Positions 45,103 through 54,319 of a stretch of 64,000 bases of DNA are shown here, in pieces. Within the stretch, counting starts at the first letter, position 1, and each line of letters opens with the position of its first letter. Origin of the DNA: Alistipes ihumii AP11 (GTDB taxonomy: Bacteria; Bacteroidota; Bacteroidia; Bacteroidales; Rikenellaceae); NCBI RefSeq assembly GCF_025144665.1, contig NZ_CP102294.1:1860001-1924000 (forward strand), in the 5' to 3' direction. The notes under the pieces are model-generated. The model saw only the letters and a program-made list of their open reading frames with translations, was not told the DNA's origin and did no database searches. The translations under genes were made by a program, and so were the position numbers.

Positions 45103-46521
45103 TTATTTCCGTTTTAACAATTTGCACAGGTGTGTGAGGTCACCCCAGCAGTCCCTGTTTAGCAGGGCGACGGCTCCAAGCACACATAGCAGGAGCAAGG
45201 AGTTGAGCCAGAGGCAGGGGATGACTTCGTAGACAAGAATATACAGGCAGACCAGTGACAGCACCTGCAGGTAAAGCCCCCATCGCGCTATGGGGCTGTA
45301 TTTCCACGTTACCTTTGCCCTCAGCAGGAAGGTCAGGACGTAAGAGGCGAGTATGGCGGATGTCGCTCCCCAGAGTCCCCAGCGGGGTATTAACAGGAAG
45401 TTCAGCGCGAGGCACAGCAGGCCGCCCCAGAAGCTGGTAGTAAAGTAGTGGCGGCTCTCCTTCGTGGCCGCGAAGTTGGTGCCCGCAAAGCCTGCCAAGT
45501 TGGAGAAGACGACGGACAGTGACAGCACCGGCACGTATTGCCACGCCTCATGATAGTCCGCCGTAGTCATCAACCCGATGAGCGGGCGGCTGAGGAACGT
45601 GATGCCCAGCACGAACAGTACAAAGACAAGGAATTGCACGCGGAACACCTTGTTATAAAACTCCCGGTAGCCCGGCTTTCCGAATTCTTCGAGGACGGAA
45701 ATCTGCCATGAGTAGGTGAAGACGGTGTACAACATGCTTATGAGCAATGGGAACTTGTTGGCCACAGCAAAGATGCCTATGGCCTCTATCCCCGAATAGT
45801 GCTCCAGAATGGGACGGTTCATAGTGCTGGACACCCACCACATGATACCGTTGGGCATCATCGGGATGGAGTAGCGCAGCATCTCTCTCAATTTTGGCCA
45901 CGACAACCGGGCAAGGGAGAAATAGGTGTGTTCCCGGGCAGCCGCCACGGAGTAGAGGGCGGCCGCGAAGTAAGAGACAATGATGGAGTAGATGTAGCCA
46001 TGAAGCCCCCACAGGGGCAGAGTGACCAGCGAGGTGAGCACGATGGTCAGGGTGAGGACCACCCCTGAGAAGACGTAGACGTTTACCCTTTCTATGCTGC
46101 GGGCGAACTGCTGGGTGTAGCTCTGGAAGAAAGTGGCGCACAGCATGAGGAAGATGCAGAGGTTGTATTCTGTGAATATGCCCTCGTAGGAGACCGCCCG
46201 CAGCGCAAGAACCACCACGGCGAACAGCACGCCGGTGAGGGCGAGGGTACCGGCGGAGAAAAGTAGCCCGGAGGTGAAGTAAGTCTGCTGCAAGGCAAAC
46301 GTCTGCCCTTTGGGAAACACGAAGATGGCCTCGGTGAGCGTGCAGGTACATAGGCCGACTAATAGCTGCACGTACACCTGTATGAGATCCACCGTGCCGT
46401 AGTCTGCCACGGAGAGGAATGAGGTGTAGAAGGGCAGCATGAGGAAGGAGAGCGATTTGCTCCCTATGTTACCCAAGAACATAAGCAGAGTGTTCTTGCC
46501 CAAACGACGATATTTTCCCAT
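45103..46521 (-). CDS. Lipopolysaccharide/capsule repeat-unit flippase (Wzx-like)
   Basis: The 472-residue membrane protein has about 12-14 helices and belongs to the MOP superfamily polysaccharide exporter group. LGKNTLLMFLGNIGSKSLSF at the N-terminus, and RYSIPMMPNGIMWWVSSTMN near residue 215, are typical of this family. It would move undecaprenyl-linked repeat units to the periplasm for the Wzy polymerase. It is first of the second block of the locus, after a 900-base gap. Confidence 0.87.
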   Translation of the reverse strand: MGKYRRLGKNTLLMFLGNIGSKSLSFLMLPFYTSFLSVADYGTVDLIQVYVQLLVGLCTCTLTEAIFVFPKGQTFALQQTYFTSGLLFSAGTLALTGVLFAVVVLALRAVSYEGIFTEYNLCIFLMLCATFFQSYTQQFARSIERVNVYVFSGVVLTLTIVLTSLVTLPLWGLHGYIYSIIVSYFAAALYSVAAAREHTYFSLARLSWPKLREMLRYSIPMMPNGIMWWVSSTMNRPILEHYSGIEAIGIFAVANKFPLLISMLYTVFTYSWQISVLEEFGKPGYREFYNKVFRVQFLVFVLFVLGITFLSRPLIGLMTTADYHEAWQYVPVLSLSVVFSNLAGFAGTNFAATKESRHYFTTSFWGGLLCLALNFLLIPRWGLWGATSAILASYVLTFLLRAKVTWKYSPIARWGLYLQVLSLVCLYILVYEVIPCLWLNSLLLLCVLGAVALLNRDCWGDLTHLCKLLKRK

Positions 46522-47424
46522 TAGTCAACGGACTGAATGTGCCAAACAGAGGCTGGAGTGTCTAACGCGCTTCAGCTCTGCTGCGTTGGCTATTATTTTA
46601 TATTCACTATCCTTGTGCTAATCGTTACCGAGTGGAAGGTGAGTTATACGGACTAAGAGTAACGGTCGTGTTGACCGCAGAGATACGATATCGAAGAAGG
46701 GGGACGAGAGAAAATCGGATACAATCCCGAAGGCCTGAAAAACAAAATTTCATATGCTTTCCCCAAATCATTCAACTGTCTTTATGTAAGTTATTTGATA
46801 CGGTAAAAATCGAAGCGCTGAACGAAAAATAGAACCGTTGCTAAATTGTTACCTTATTTCCCGTTTGTTCGTGAGTATTGAAAATAACTGACACAAAAAA
46901 GAATGATTGCAGAAAATATATAAATCAACAGAAGAGAAAATATTTCCCTCCCCTATAGGCGATCACACTAGTGATAATTCTGCAGAATAATTACACGACG
47001 ATCGTTCATATAGTGATAAATTTAAACCTTTTGTTCTTCAACAAAAGCGCATTAGGAACAAGATTGATTGTTTTCCAAAAATAACTGAATGCAAAGTGGC
47101 CGATAGCAAATGATCATATCTTCACTTCCAACACACGTAGCAAGAACGAGGGACAGGAAATATAAAATCAAGATCAACAACAATCCCTCACCGTAAAAGA
47201 GAAAATATCATCATAATCTCTGTCATTCGATGTTTTATCTTGAATAATGGCAGCAGCAAGACCGAAATCACTTACCAGTGTAAAAAATTGGCAAATACTT
47301 AATGCTATCGTTTCGAAATCAGCCGGAACCAATAATCGAGCAAGAATAGCCTACACTGATACAGAAACGAGAATCCCGGAATACTTGCCAATTGCAGTAA
47401 AAAATGCACCGGAAATTACTTTTT
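46522..47424. other. AT-rich gap between rmlB and wzx, no gene recognised
   Basis: About 900 bases are distinctly more AT-rich than both flanks. Open frames are short, and those on the plus strand run into rmlB antisense. It may hold a promoter for the downstream block or be a recombination scar where the variable cassette was exchanged. No clear repeat, terminator or transposase fragment was found. Confidence 0.55.
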
Positions 47425-48555
47425 TCAAAGACGATATCTATATCGATTCTGATACATCTCCTCGTAGTATTTTGCATACTCCCCCGAGGTCACGTTATCG
47501 ATCCATTTTTGGTTATGGAGATACCAGCGGACGGTTTTTTCGATGCCTTCTTCGAACTGGAGGGTCGGTTCCCAGCCCAATTCCTCTTTGAGCTTCGTGG
47601 AGTCGATCGCATAGCGCAGGTCGTGCCCGGCTCGGTCAGCGACATAGGTAATCAGTTTTTCGCTCGCGCCTTCCGGCCTGCCCAGCAGTCGATCTACGGT
47701 CTTGACGATCACTTTTATCAGGTCTATGTTCTTCCATTCGTTGAAGCCTCCGATGTTGTATGTACCGGCAGTTTTACCTTCGTGGAAAATGAGGTCTATG
47801 GCCCTTGCGTGGTCCTCGACATACAGCCAGTCGCGTACGTTTTCACCTTTACCGTATACGGGCAGGGGCTTGTTGTGCCGGATGTTGTTGATGAACAGCG
47901 GGATCAGTTTTTCGGGGAACTGGAACGGCCCGTAGTTGTTCGAGCAGTTGGTGACGAGGGTGGGCATTCCGTACGTGTCGTGGAATGCCCTGACGAAATG
48001 GTCCGAAGAGGCTTTGCTGGCCGAATACGGGCTGTGCGGGTCGTATTTTGTCGTTTCGGTGAAGAACTCCTCGCCGTAGGGTCCGCCTCCGCATTCGTTT
48101 CCGTCGGGTTCACCGTGGGGTTTTGTGAGCTCGAGTGCCCCGTAGACTTCGTCGGTGGATATGTGGTAAAATCGCTTTCCATGGTAATCTCCGTTCCAGA
48201 ACTCTTTTGCCGCCTGGAGCAGGGAGAGGGTTCCCATTACATTTGTCCGTGCGAAGGTGAAAGGATCCTTGATCGACCGGTCGACATGGCTTTCCGCTGC
48301 GAGGTGTATGACCCCGTCAATTCGGTATGCCCGGAAGGTTTCCAGCATCTTCTCGAAGTCGCAGATGTCCGCCTTTACGAAGGTGTAGTTCGGCGCGTTC
48401 TCGATGTCCGCCAGGTTTGCGAGGTTCCCGGCATAAGTCAGTTTGTCGAGGTTGACGATTCGGCATTGGGGATATTTGTTGACCAGCAGCCGTACTACAT
48501 GGCTGCCGATAAAACCGGCTCCGCCGGTGACGAGTAAATTGCGTTGGAAGGTCAT
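47425..48555 (-). CDS. rmlB: dTDP-glucose 4,6-dehydratase
   Basis: The 376-residue extended SDR carries out step 2 of dTDP-L-rhamnose synthesis. It shows LLVTGGAGFIGSHVVRLLVN, the FYHISTDEVYGAL active-site Asp-Glu pair, SPYSASKASSDHFVRAF (Tyr/Lys) and NNYGPFQFPEKLIPLFINN. The ATG overlaps the rmlD stop by 4 bases, so the genes are translationally coupled. Confidence 0.95.
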   Translation of the reverse strand: MTFQRNLLVTGGAGFIGSHVVRLLVNKYPQCRIVNLDKLTYAGNLANLADIENAPNYTFVKADICDFEKMLETFRAYRIDGVIHLAAESHVDRSIKDPFTFARTNVMGTLSLLQAAKEFWNGDYHGKRFYHISTDEVYGALELTKPHGEPDGNECGGGPYGEEFFTETTKYDPHSPYSASKASSDHFVRAFHDTYGMPTLVTNCSNNYGPFQFPEKLIPLFINNIRHNKPLPVYGKGENVRDWLYVEDHARAIDLIFHEGKTAGTYNIGGFNEWKNIDLIKVIVKTVDRLLGRPEGASEKLITYVADRAGHDLRYAIDSTKLKEELGWEPTLQFEEGIEKTVRWYLHNQKWIDNVTSGEYAKYYEEMYQNRYRYRL

Positions 48556-49421
48556 ACCTTATTTTTCAGTTGTTCAATACAGGTTTGTAATGATTCCGTC
48601 CAATAAGGAATTTGAATACCAAAAGCCTCCTTGATTTTCGTTTTGTCTAATACAGAGTAACTCGGCCGGTGGACTTTCGAAGAAAATTCTGAGCTGTGAC
48701 ACGGCCAGATGTCGCACGCTGTACGCCCCGCATATTTGACAATCATTTTTGCGAAGTCAAACCAAGAACAGACTCCTTCGTTGGAAAAGTGGTAAATACC
48801 GTCTTTACCCTCATATTGGCGATTTTCTACGATGTTGAAGATCGTTGCAGCTAAATCATAAGCATAAGTGGGAGTTCCCACCTGGTCGAAAACTACTTTG
48901 ACATGGGGCTTCTGGGCTGTTAGCTGCAACATGGTCTTGACGAAGTTTTTCCCGAATTCTGAATAGAGCCATGCTGTACGAATAATGATATGATGGCAGT
49001 CGACATTGGCGATGGTCTGCTCCCCATGCAGTTTAGTAAGGCCGTAAACTCCCGTCGGATTGACGGGGTGATCCTCTTTATAAGGAGTATTCTGCTGCGT
49101 ACTCCCAAAAACATAATCTGTCGAAACATGTATTAATATCCCGTCGTTTGCTTTGAGAGCCTCGGCAAGATAACGGACGGCAGTCGCATTCAGCAATTCC
49201 GCCATACAAACATCGTCTTCTGCTCGATCTACATCTGTATATGCAGCACAGTTGACGATCACTTTGATGTTGTTTTCCCGCACCATTCGTTTTACCGTTA
49301 TAGCATCGGTAATATCCAACTCCGCTACATCGGTAAAAATATAACGGTCCGTACTGCTTGTCGACACTTGCCGCATTTCCTGCCCCAACTGTCCATTAGC
49401 ACCCGTAACCAGTATATTCAT
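48552..49421 (-). CDS. rmlD: dTDP-4-dehydrorhamnose reductase
   Basis: The 289-residue SDR catalyses the last step to dTDP-L-rhamnose. It has ILVTGANGQLGQEMRQV, LIHVSTDYVFGSTQQN and GVYGLTKLHGEQTI (Tyr-x3-Lys). The start MNILVTG overlaps the rmlC stop by 4 bases; the upstream open extension lies within rmlC and was discarded. Confidence 0.94.
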   Translation of the reverse strand: MNILVTGANGQLGQEMRQVSTSSTDRYIFTDVAELDITDAITVKRMVRENNIKVIVNCAAYTDVDRAEDDVCMAELLNATAVRYLAEALKANDGILIHVSTDYVFGSTQQNTPYKEDHPVNPTGVYGLTKLHGEQTIANVDCHHIIIRTAWLYSEFGKNFVKTMLQLTAQKPHVKVVFDQVGTPTYAYDLAATIFNIVENRQYEGKDGIYHFSNEGVCSWFDFAKMIVKYAGRTACDIWPCHSSEFSSKVHRPSYSVLDKTKIKEAFGIQIPYWTESLQTCIEQLKNKV

Positions 49422-49993
49422 TCTTGGTAAAGATTTTCCTTGTAATCGAATAATGCTTTTGTTTCGGACAAAAGGGGGCGGTGGCGATCTTTTTCCGAGA
49501 TAATTTCTTGGCCCTGTGGAATACACCAGTCAATATTCAGATCGGGATCGTTCCATGCAATAGCCCCTTCGCTCTGAGGTGCATAATAATTATCGCACTT
49601 ATACTGGACAATCGCTTTGTCCGTCAACACAGAGAATCCATGTGCAAAACCCCGGGGGATGAACAATTGACGATGGTTCTGGGCACTCAGTTCGACGGCA
49701 ACATATAGCCCGAAGGTCGGGGATCCCCGACGGATATCTACCGCTACGTCTAATACTGCACCATCAATTACCCGTACCAGTTTCGACTGTGCATGCGGAG
49801 GAATTTGGAAATGCAATCCCCTCAATACGCCGTATGAAGATCTTGATTCATTATCCTGAATGAAGTGTATGGGACGAACTTTCATGTCAAAATCCCGTTG
49901 CAAATAACTCTCGAAAAAATATCCCCGGGCATCATTAAACAACGTAGGCTCCAAAATGACAACTTCGGCAAGAGCTGTGGATAGTACTTTCAT
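49418..49993 (-). CDS. rmlC: dTDP-4-dehydrorhamnose 3,5-epimerase
   Basis: The 191-residue cupin epimerase shows ILEPTLFNDARGYFFESYLQ at the N-terminus, then GVLRGLHFQIPPHAQSKLVR with the catalytic His. YVAVELSAQNHRQLFIPRGF follows, with AHGFSVLTDKAIVQYKCDNY after it. Length is typical. A 217-base gap separates it from rmlA upstream. Confidence 0.94.
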   Translation of the reverse strand: MKVLSTALAEVVILEPTLFNDARGYFFESYLQRDFDMKVRPIHFIQDNESRSSYGVLRGLHFQIPPHAQSKLVRVIDGAVLDVAVDIRRGSPTFGLYVAVELSAQNHRQLFIPRGFAHGFSVLTDKAIVQYKCDNYYAPQSEGAIAWNDPDLNIDWCIPQGQEIISEKDRHRPLLSETKALFDYKENLYQE

Positions 49994-50210
49994 AAATGGG
50001 TTTAGGTGTAAACTTACCGCATGAATGCTTCCTAAAGAGAAAGAAAAAGAACACTATGTGTGCTGCTTTCTGTATATTGTCTTCGATCTGGATGAATATT
50101 ACAGGGTATGTGACATCGGCTGGTATTGATCTTGTGAGTACTTCCGAGTCATATGGACGGGTCTCTTGCGAAGTGATGCTAACGACATTGAGCTATTCGT
50201 GTCCCTCTTT

Positions 50211-51104
50211 TCAAAATCTGTTGCGGTCAATCTCTTTGATCACTTTGAGCAGGTATTGTCCGTACTGGTTTTTGAGCATGGGTTCGGCCGCCTCCCGCAG
50301 TTTCTCTTCGGATATCCACCCGTTGCGATAGGCGATCTCCTCCAGACAGGCGATCTTGACCCCCTGCCGCTTCTCGAGCACCTCGACGAAGATCGACGCC
50401 TCCGAGAGCGAATCGTGCGTTCCGGTGTCGAGCCAGGCGAAGCCTCGTCCGAGGGTCTGCACCTTGAGCTCTCCGTCGGCGAGAAACCGCTGGTTCACCG
50501 AGGTGATCTCCAGCTCCCCGCGGGCGGAGGGCTCGATCGATTTGGCCACGGAGACCACCCTGTTCGGGTAGAAGTACAGTCCCACTACGGCATAGTTCGA
50601 TTTAGGATATTCGGGCTTCTCCTCGATCGAGAGGCATGTCCCCTGCTCGTCGAACTCGGCTACGCCGTATCGCTGGGGATCGTCTACCCTGTATCCGAAA
50701 ACGGTCGCCTTGCCCTCCCGCTCGGCCGTGCCGACGGCCTCCCGCAGCTGAGCGGGAAAGCCCACCCCCTGAAAGATGTTGTCGCCCAGCACGAGGCATA
50801 CGGCCTCGTCCCCGATGAACTCCTCTCCGATCAGAAACGCCTGCGCGAGCCCGTCGGGAGACGGCTGCTCGGCATAGGAGAGACGGACCCCGTAGTCGGA
50901 CCCGTCTCCGAGCAGCCGCCGGAACGAGGACAGATCCCACGGCGTGGAGATCACCAGAATGTCCCGGATTCCGGCCAGCATCAGAACCGACAGCGGATAG
51001 TAGATCATCGGCTTGTCGTAGATCGGCAGCAACTGCTTGGAAACCCCCTTGGTGATCGGGTACAGACGCGTCCCCGACCCCCCGGCCAATACGATACCTT
51101 TCAT
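50211..51104 (-). CDS. rmlA: Glucose-1-phosphate thymidylyltransferase
   Basis: The 297-residue nucleotidyltransferase makes dTDP-glucose. It shows [50 protein letters not shown] and the [15 protein letters not shown] and [12 protein letters not shown] regions. It is first of the rml genes after the antiterminator, from which a 235-base gap with a hairpin separates it. Confidence 0.95.
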   Translation of the reverse strand: MKGIVLAGGSGTRLYPITKGVSKQLLPIYDKPMIYYPLSVLMLAGIRDILVISTPWDLSSFRRLLGDGSDYGVRLSYAEQPSPDGLAQAFLIGEEFIGDEAVCLVLGDNIFQGVGFPAQLREAVGTAEREGKATVFGYRVDDPQRYGVAEFDEQGTCLSIEEKPEYPKSNYAVVGLYFYPNRVVSVAKSIEPSARGELEITSVNQRFLADGELKVQTLGRGFAWLDTGTHDSLSEASIFVEVLEKRQGVKIACLEEIAYRNGWISEEKLREAAEPMLKNQYGQYLLKVIKEIDRNRF

Positions 51105-51130
51105 AGGATGATTAAGTAAAAACGGTTACT

Positions 51131-51163
51131 GTGTCCGGACAACCTGCGCAGGACCTCGGACAC
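51131..51163 (-). promoter_or_regulatory. Hairpin between the upxY-like gene and rmlA
   Basis: GTGTCCG (51131) pairs with CGGACAC (ending 51163), enclosing a second stem CCTG-CG-CAGG. On the minus strand a TTTTT tract follows about 8 bases after the outer stem. It could be a pause or leaky terminator that an antiterminator overrides; this is inferred. Confidence 0.4.
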
Positions 51164-51339
51164 AAACCAATCCGGTCCGGACGGGCGAGTCCGCACGGCA
51201 TGCTATTCCGGATCGGTCGCGTCAGGAGCTGAGTAAACAGGACCGCCTTTCGTTTTCATGGAGCGGACGGACGGGTCCTCCCCTTTAAATAATATGTCTC
51301 GTTTTGACGGATAACTGCAGGTAAAACCAGCCGTGCGGT

Positions 51340-51897
51340 CTAAGCGGACGACCCGACCGGATGTGCTTCGGCAGATATTTTCTCGATGTAAGCCTCGGGC
51401 ACTTCGGCCGTCGCGACGGCCGCGAAGCCTTCGATCCGGACGACGACCCGGTTCTTGGACCGGTAGCGGATGTATTCGCCCTCGATCCCGGCGAACATAC
51501 CGGAGGTGATCCGGACCATGTCGCCCCGTTCCAGCTCTTCCGTACTGGGGTCGATCAGCAGAACGTCTTCGAACTTGCCTTCGGTCAGCGCGATGAAGTC
51601 GTCCATCTGCTTGTCAGGAACGATCAGAGGCATTTGGGTCGTCTTGTCGTACATGCACTTGGCCGGGATCAGCTTGGCCGTCTTGATTTTCTGAAGCCAC
51701 GCCGGCGAGATTCGCACGAAGATCAGGTTATGGACGGCGGGCTTCCGACGGATTCTGCGCCGTCCGGACTCCGTCGTCTCCTCGTAGTGCATCGGAATGA
51801 AACTGCGGATACGCATTCGGTTGAGTTGCAACTGTATCTGCAATTCCCTGTGAAAGGAGGTTTGGAGTACGTACCAGAACCTGTTCGCATTGCTCAT
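51340..51897 (-). CDS. UpxY-type NusG-family transcription antiterminator
   Basis: The 185-residue NusG paralogue has an NGN domain (FWYVLQTSFHRELQIQLQLN, then HNLIFVRISPAWLQKIKTAK) and a C-terminal KOW-like domain (GDMVRITSGMFAGIEGEYIR). In Bacteroides, UpxY proteins head capsule operons and prevent early termination in their own leader (known). Its position as first gene of the minus-strand polysaccharide operon matches. The partner UpxZ, usually encoded next, is absent here. Confidence 0.9.
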   Translation of the reverse strand: MSNANRFWYVLQTSFHRELQIQLQLNRMRIRSFIPMHYEETTESGRRRIRRKPAVHNLIFVRISPAWLQKIKTAKLIPAKCMYDKTTQMPLIVPDKQMDDFIALTEGKFEDVLLIDPSTEELERGDMVRITSGMFAGIEGEYIRYRSKNRVVVRIEGFAAVATAEVPEAYIEKISAEAHPVGSSA

Positions 51898-52139
51898 CGG
51901 AATCTCGTCGTTTTCGAACCGTCTGCCGGCCGGAAGGTTGTCCGGCGCTTTGGAACTGGATTGCGCCGGATACGGACCGGCGCCTCTAATATTTTATGTT
52001 GAGATAAGGATACAAACCACCCCTTTCGCATATTTAATGCGTTTATATTCAGGTGTTTGTATGGGTTGGCATTTTGCCGTTTCCGTCGCGGATTCTTGCC
52101 TTTTCACTGCGAGGAAATCCTCGTTACGGATTAGGACTA

Positions 52140-52170
52140 CAAAGATATAGCCTTTTTTGAGAATGCCAAA
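52140..52170 (-). promoter_or_regulatory. Promoter of the polysaccharide operon
   Basis: On the minus strand, TTTG (52167-52170), 19 bases and TATCTTTG (52140-52147) match the Bacteroidetes consensus exactly. The transcript would start near 52135, giving a leader of about 240 bases before the UpxY ATG. A compact hairpin (CGAGGA-TT-TCCTCG, 52110-52123) lies at the very start of that leader. No flanking inverted repeats were found that would make the promoter invertible. Confidence 0.8.
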
Positions 52171-52416
52171 AATATGCCATGCGGTTCGAACGGAATGATT
52201 ACAAAATCGATAGCCGGACAGCGGAAGCCGGTCCGAAAACTTTCGATCGACGGACCGGGAGCTTTTGCCAGAGCCGCCCGTACAGAAGCCGTCGCGCCGT
52301 CGGTAAAAGCCGGACAGGAAATAGTCCGGGACTGGTCGGGCGAGCTATGGAAATGATCGGTCGGGCCGGGACTCTCCGGATAAAGCGGCATTTTTTCCGG
52401 CCTGTCGCACGTTTTT

Positions 52417-52447
52417 TTTGCCGGCACGGAAAAAAGATGTATATTTG
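52417..52447 (+). promoter_or_regulatory. Plus-strand promoter, divergent from the polysaccharide operon
   Basis: TTTG (52417-52420), 19 bases and TATATTTG (52440-52447) match the consensus exactly. A transcript would start near 52452 and run about 325 bases before the small gene at 52777, passing through the structured segment at 52624-52710. Confidence 0.75.
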
Positions 52448-52623
52448 CCGCACAATCCCTTTACAAGACGAGTATAACATACCTTCCGGACGTATGCCCC
52501 GAGCGGGCCGTGCGCGATGGAAGAGTTCTTATTGTCTTAAGCGGAACGGTTTAAAAATGAGAAAAATGATTCGCCAGCGATTGTCTGATATTCGAACATC
52601 GTGAGTTTCGGATAGTTAAGCAT

Positions 52624-52710
52624 CGGAAAAACAACAAGCTGAAGAAGGGCAGGTCCCCCGTGACGGGTGTGCTGTGCCCGGCGGTTCTTTGACATGTTGT
52701 TGTTTTTCCG
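52624..52710 (+). ncRNA. Highly structured leader or small RNA segment
   Basis: A 14-bp perfect outer stem (CGGAAAAACAACAA with its complement, 52624-52637 and 52697-52710) encloses a second stem GGGCA/TGCCC (52647-52651, 52675-52679) and a third CCCG/CGGG (52657-52660, 52664-52667). It lies between a strong promoter and a small gene. No known riboswitch class is recognised. It may be a regulatory leader or a stand-alone RNA. Confidence 0.5.
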
Positions 52711-52776
52711 GGCCGGAGCCTCCGGGGCCGGCCCGTTCCCATTCGATGTTTAACTTACAATCCATTCGAAACGAAA

Positions 52777-53157
52777 ATGAATCATTTGATCGAAACCGAA
52801 GGCAGAGTCTATCTGCTGGCGGCTTCTGCCGCAGGCGGCCGTGTGGCCGTGTACGGGCAAACCCTTTTCGAGGTCTGCCGTTTTCACGAACTTTCTCTGC
52901 GACGTATCCGCTCGGTCGAGGCGAAGGCCCTCGAGCGAGGTCGCTATGCCCTCTTCATGCTGAGCCAAATCGAAAATTTCGACTCCCGCGATCGCCTTTG
53001 GGCGCTTGGGCGGATCCTTTTGCTGTGCGACAGCGCGATCGATACGTTCGAAAGCATGGAGAACAGGGAAAGATCGCTCTATCGGGCGCAGGTCGCGGCC
53101 TGCCGGACGTGCCGCCTTCGGGCGGCCGAGCTGCTGCCGCCGTGTCGCCGGCCGTGA
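52777..53157 (+). CDS. Small protein of unknown function
   Basis: The frame gives 126 residues, starting MNHLIETEGRVYLLAASAAG and continuing with helical, Arg/Glu-rich sequence (RIRSVEAKALERGRYALFML). The end RTCRLRAAELLPPCRRP has three cysteines in its last third. There is no signal peptide or membrane segment. A well-formed promoter lies 325 bases upstream, which supports expression. I do not recognise the family, and a spurious frame cannot be excluded in GC-rich DNA. Confidence 0.45.
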   Translation: MNHLIETEGRVYLLAASAAGGRVAVYGQTLFEVCRFHELSLRRIRSVEAKALERGRYALFMLSQIENFDSRDRLWALGRILLLCDSAIDTFESMENRERSLYRAQVAACRTCRLRAAELLPPCRRP

Positions 53158-53606
53158 AGCAAATTAGAACAATACCCCACTCTGAGTGCGGCGATTAGCG
53201 AAGTATTTTCTATATTTGTAGCGTCTCTTCGGAGACTACATACGGATGATGAAAGTGTCTTAGCTTTTATCCTTGTTAGGAAATCTGGTAAATTTCAACG
53301 AGTCAAGGATGGCAATCGCACTCATCGCTTGTTCGGTCATGTATTTGCAAATACATACTGGCAAGTGTGGGGTATTGTTTATTTGACTCGGGGTTTGCCA
53401 GAGCCTCCTAACGGATAAGCAAAAAACTCCACACTTTCTTTGTTTAATCCAACCGGCCTACGGGAGTTTGCGGCCACAGTTTATTTTAATGATCGTTCCG
53501 GTACGATCCGCGGGCGCCGCCTGTCGCTTTTCTGTCCGGCGCATGTCCCCCCTTCTCCTATTTTACGTGCCGGATCGTCTTATGAATTTTTAAACCCAAT
53601 CTTACT
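53158..53606. other. Structured non-coding segment with long-range complementarity
   Basis: AACAATACCCCAC (53168-53180) is exactly complementary to 53367-53379. Between them lie a -7-like TATATTTG (53211-53218), a UUCG hairpin (GTCTC-TTCG-GAGAC, 53223-53236) and a palindrome around ATGTATTTGCAAATACAT. The same 3' region can instead pair with TTTGCCAG or CCACAC further on. On the minus strand a 26-codon frame (53260-53340; MTEQAMSAIAILDSLKFTRF) starts inside. Whether this is an RNA, a repeat or a tiny gene is open. Confidence 0.5.
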
Positions 53607-54272
53607 ATGATGAGCAAAACATGGCTAATCGCGGCAGCCTGGCTGCTGACGAGCGTCGCCGCTTCGGCTCAGGAACCCGAGGCATGGCGGCCCAAGTATG
53701 TCAACCTGAGCTTCGTTTCGCAGAAACTGGATTTCGGCGAGGGCGAGAAGCTCAAATCCCGTTTCGGCGCAGCGTTCACTACCGGACGCAGCTACTACCT
53801 GCACAAGAAGCCCGTCGCAGGAATGATTCGCTTCGGCATCGACGCTACGTGGATCGACCTGAGCTATGCCAACTACTCCCGCGAGGAGACTTACGACGAC
53901 GGTTACGGAACCGAAATCGAGAAACTGACCGCTCACCAGGCCGAGATCGGCATGCAGGTCGGGCCGTCCGTGACCGTTCGTCCGTTGCGCAAGCTGCAGG
54001 CGCATCTCTATTTTCGTTTTGCGCCTTCTTTCGCAGGACTTTACGACGGAGACGCTTTCCGGGGCAACTACGCCTCCTTTTTCGTAACGGGGCTGAGCGT
54101 CTCTTACGGCGTGATAGGTCTGGGCATCGAGAAGCGCTGGGGCAAATGCCGCTACAAAGAGTTCGGCGGCGGCGAAGACGAGTACGGCGACTACGGATAT
54201 GCCGAGGAGCCTTACGATACGCCCAAGCTCAAGACCTCGGGACTGAGGGCCTACGTGAATTTCAGGTTCTGA
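53607..54272 (+). CDS. Predicted outer-membrane beta-barrel protein
   Basis: The 221-residue product has a signal peptide (TWLIAAAWLLTSVAASAQ) and then alternating hydrophobic/polar strands ending in the terminal aromatic pattern LRAYVNFRF, which is typical of OMP assembly signals. There is an acidic Tyr/Gly-rich loop near the end (GGGEDEYGDYGYAEEPYD). It precedes an M48 protease and a lipoprotein, a plausible envelope cluster. No closer family is recognised. Confidence 0.7.
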   Translation: MMSKTWLIAAAWLLTSVAASAQEPEAWRPKYVNLSFVSQKLDFGEGEKLKSRFGAAFTTGRSYYLHKKPVAGMIRFGIDATWIDLSYANYSREETYDDGYGTEIEKLTAHQAEIGMQVGPSVTVRPLRKLQAHLYFRFAPSFAGLYDGDAFRGNYASFFVTGLSVSYGVIGLGIEKRWGKCRYKEFGGGEDEYGDYGYAEEPYDTPKLKTSGLRAYVNFRF

Positions 54273-54319
54273 CGAGCCGATTACCGTAACAAATTCTAAC
54301 CGTTTAAAAATCGAGTCGT

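Noticed and set aside
47247-47591. 114-codon plus-strand frame in the rmlB-wzx gap
   Set aside because: Half of it is antisense to rmlB, and the rest matches no family.
52179-52604. 141-codon plus-strand frame upstream of the small gene
   Set aside because: It crosses a consensus promoter, is Arg/Ser-rich and shows no domain.
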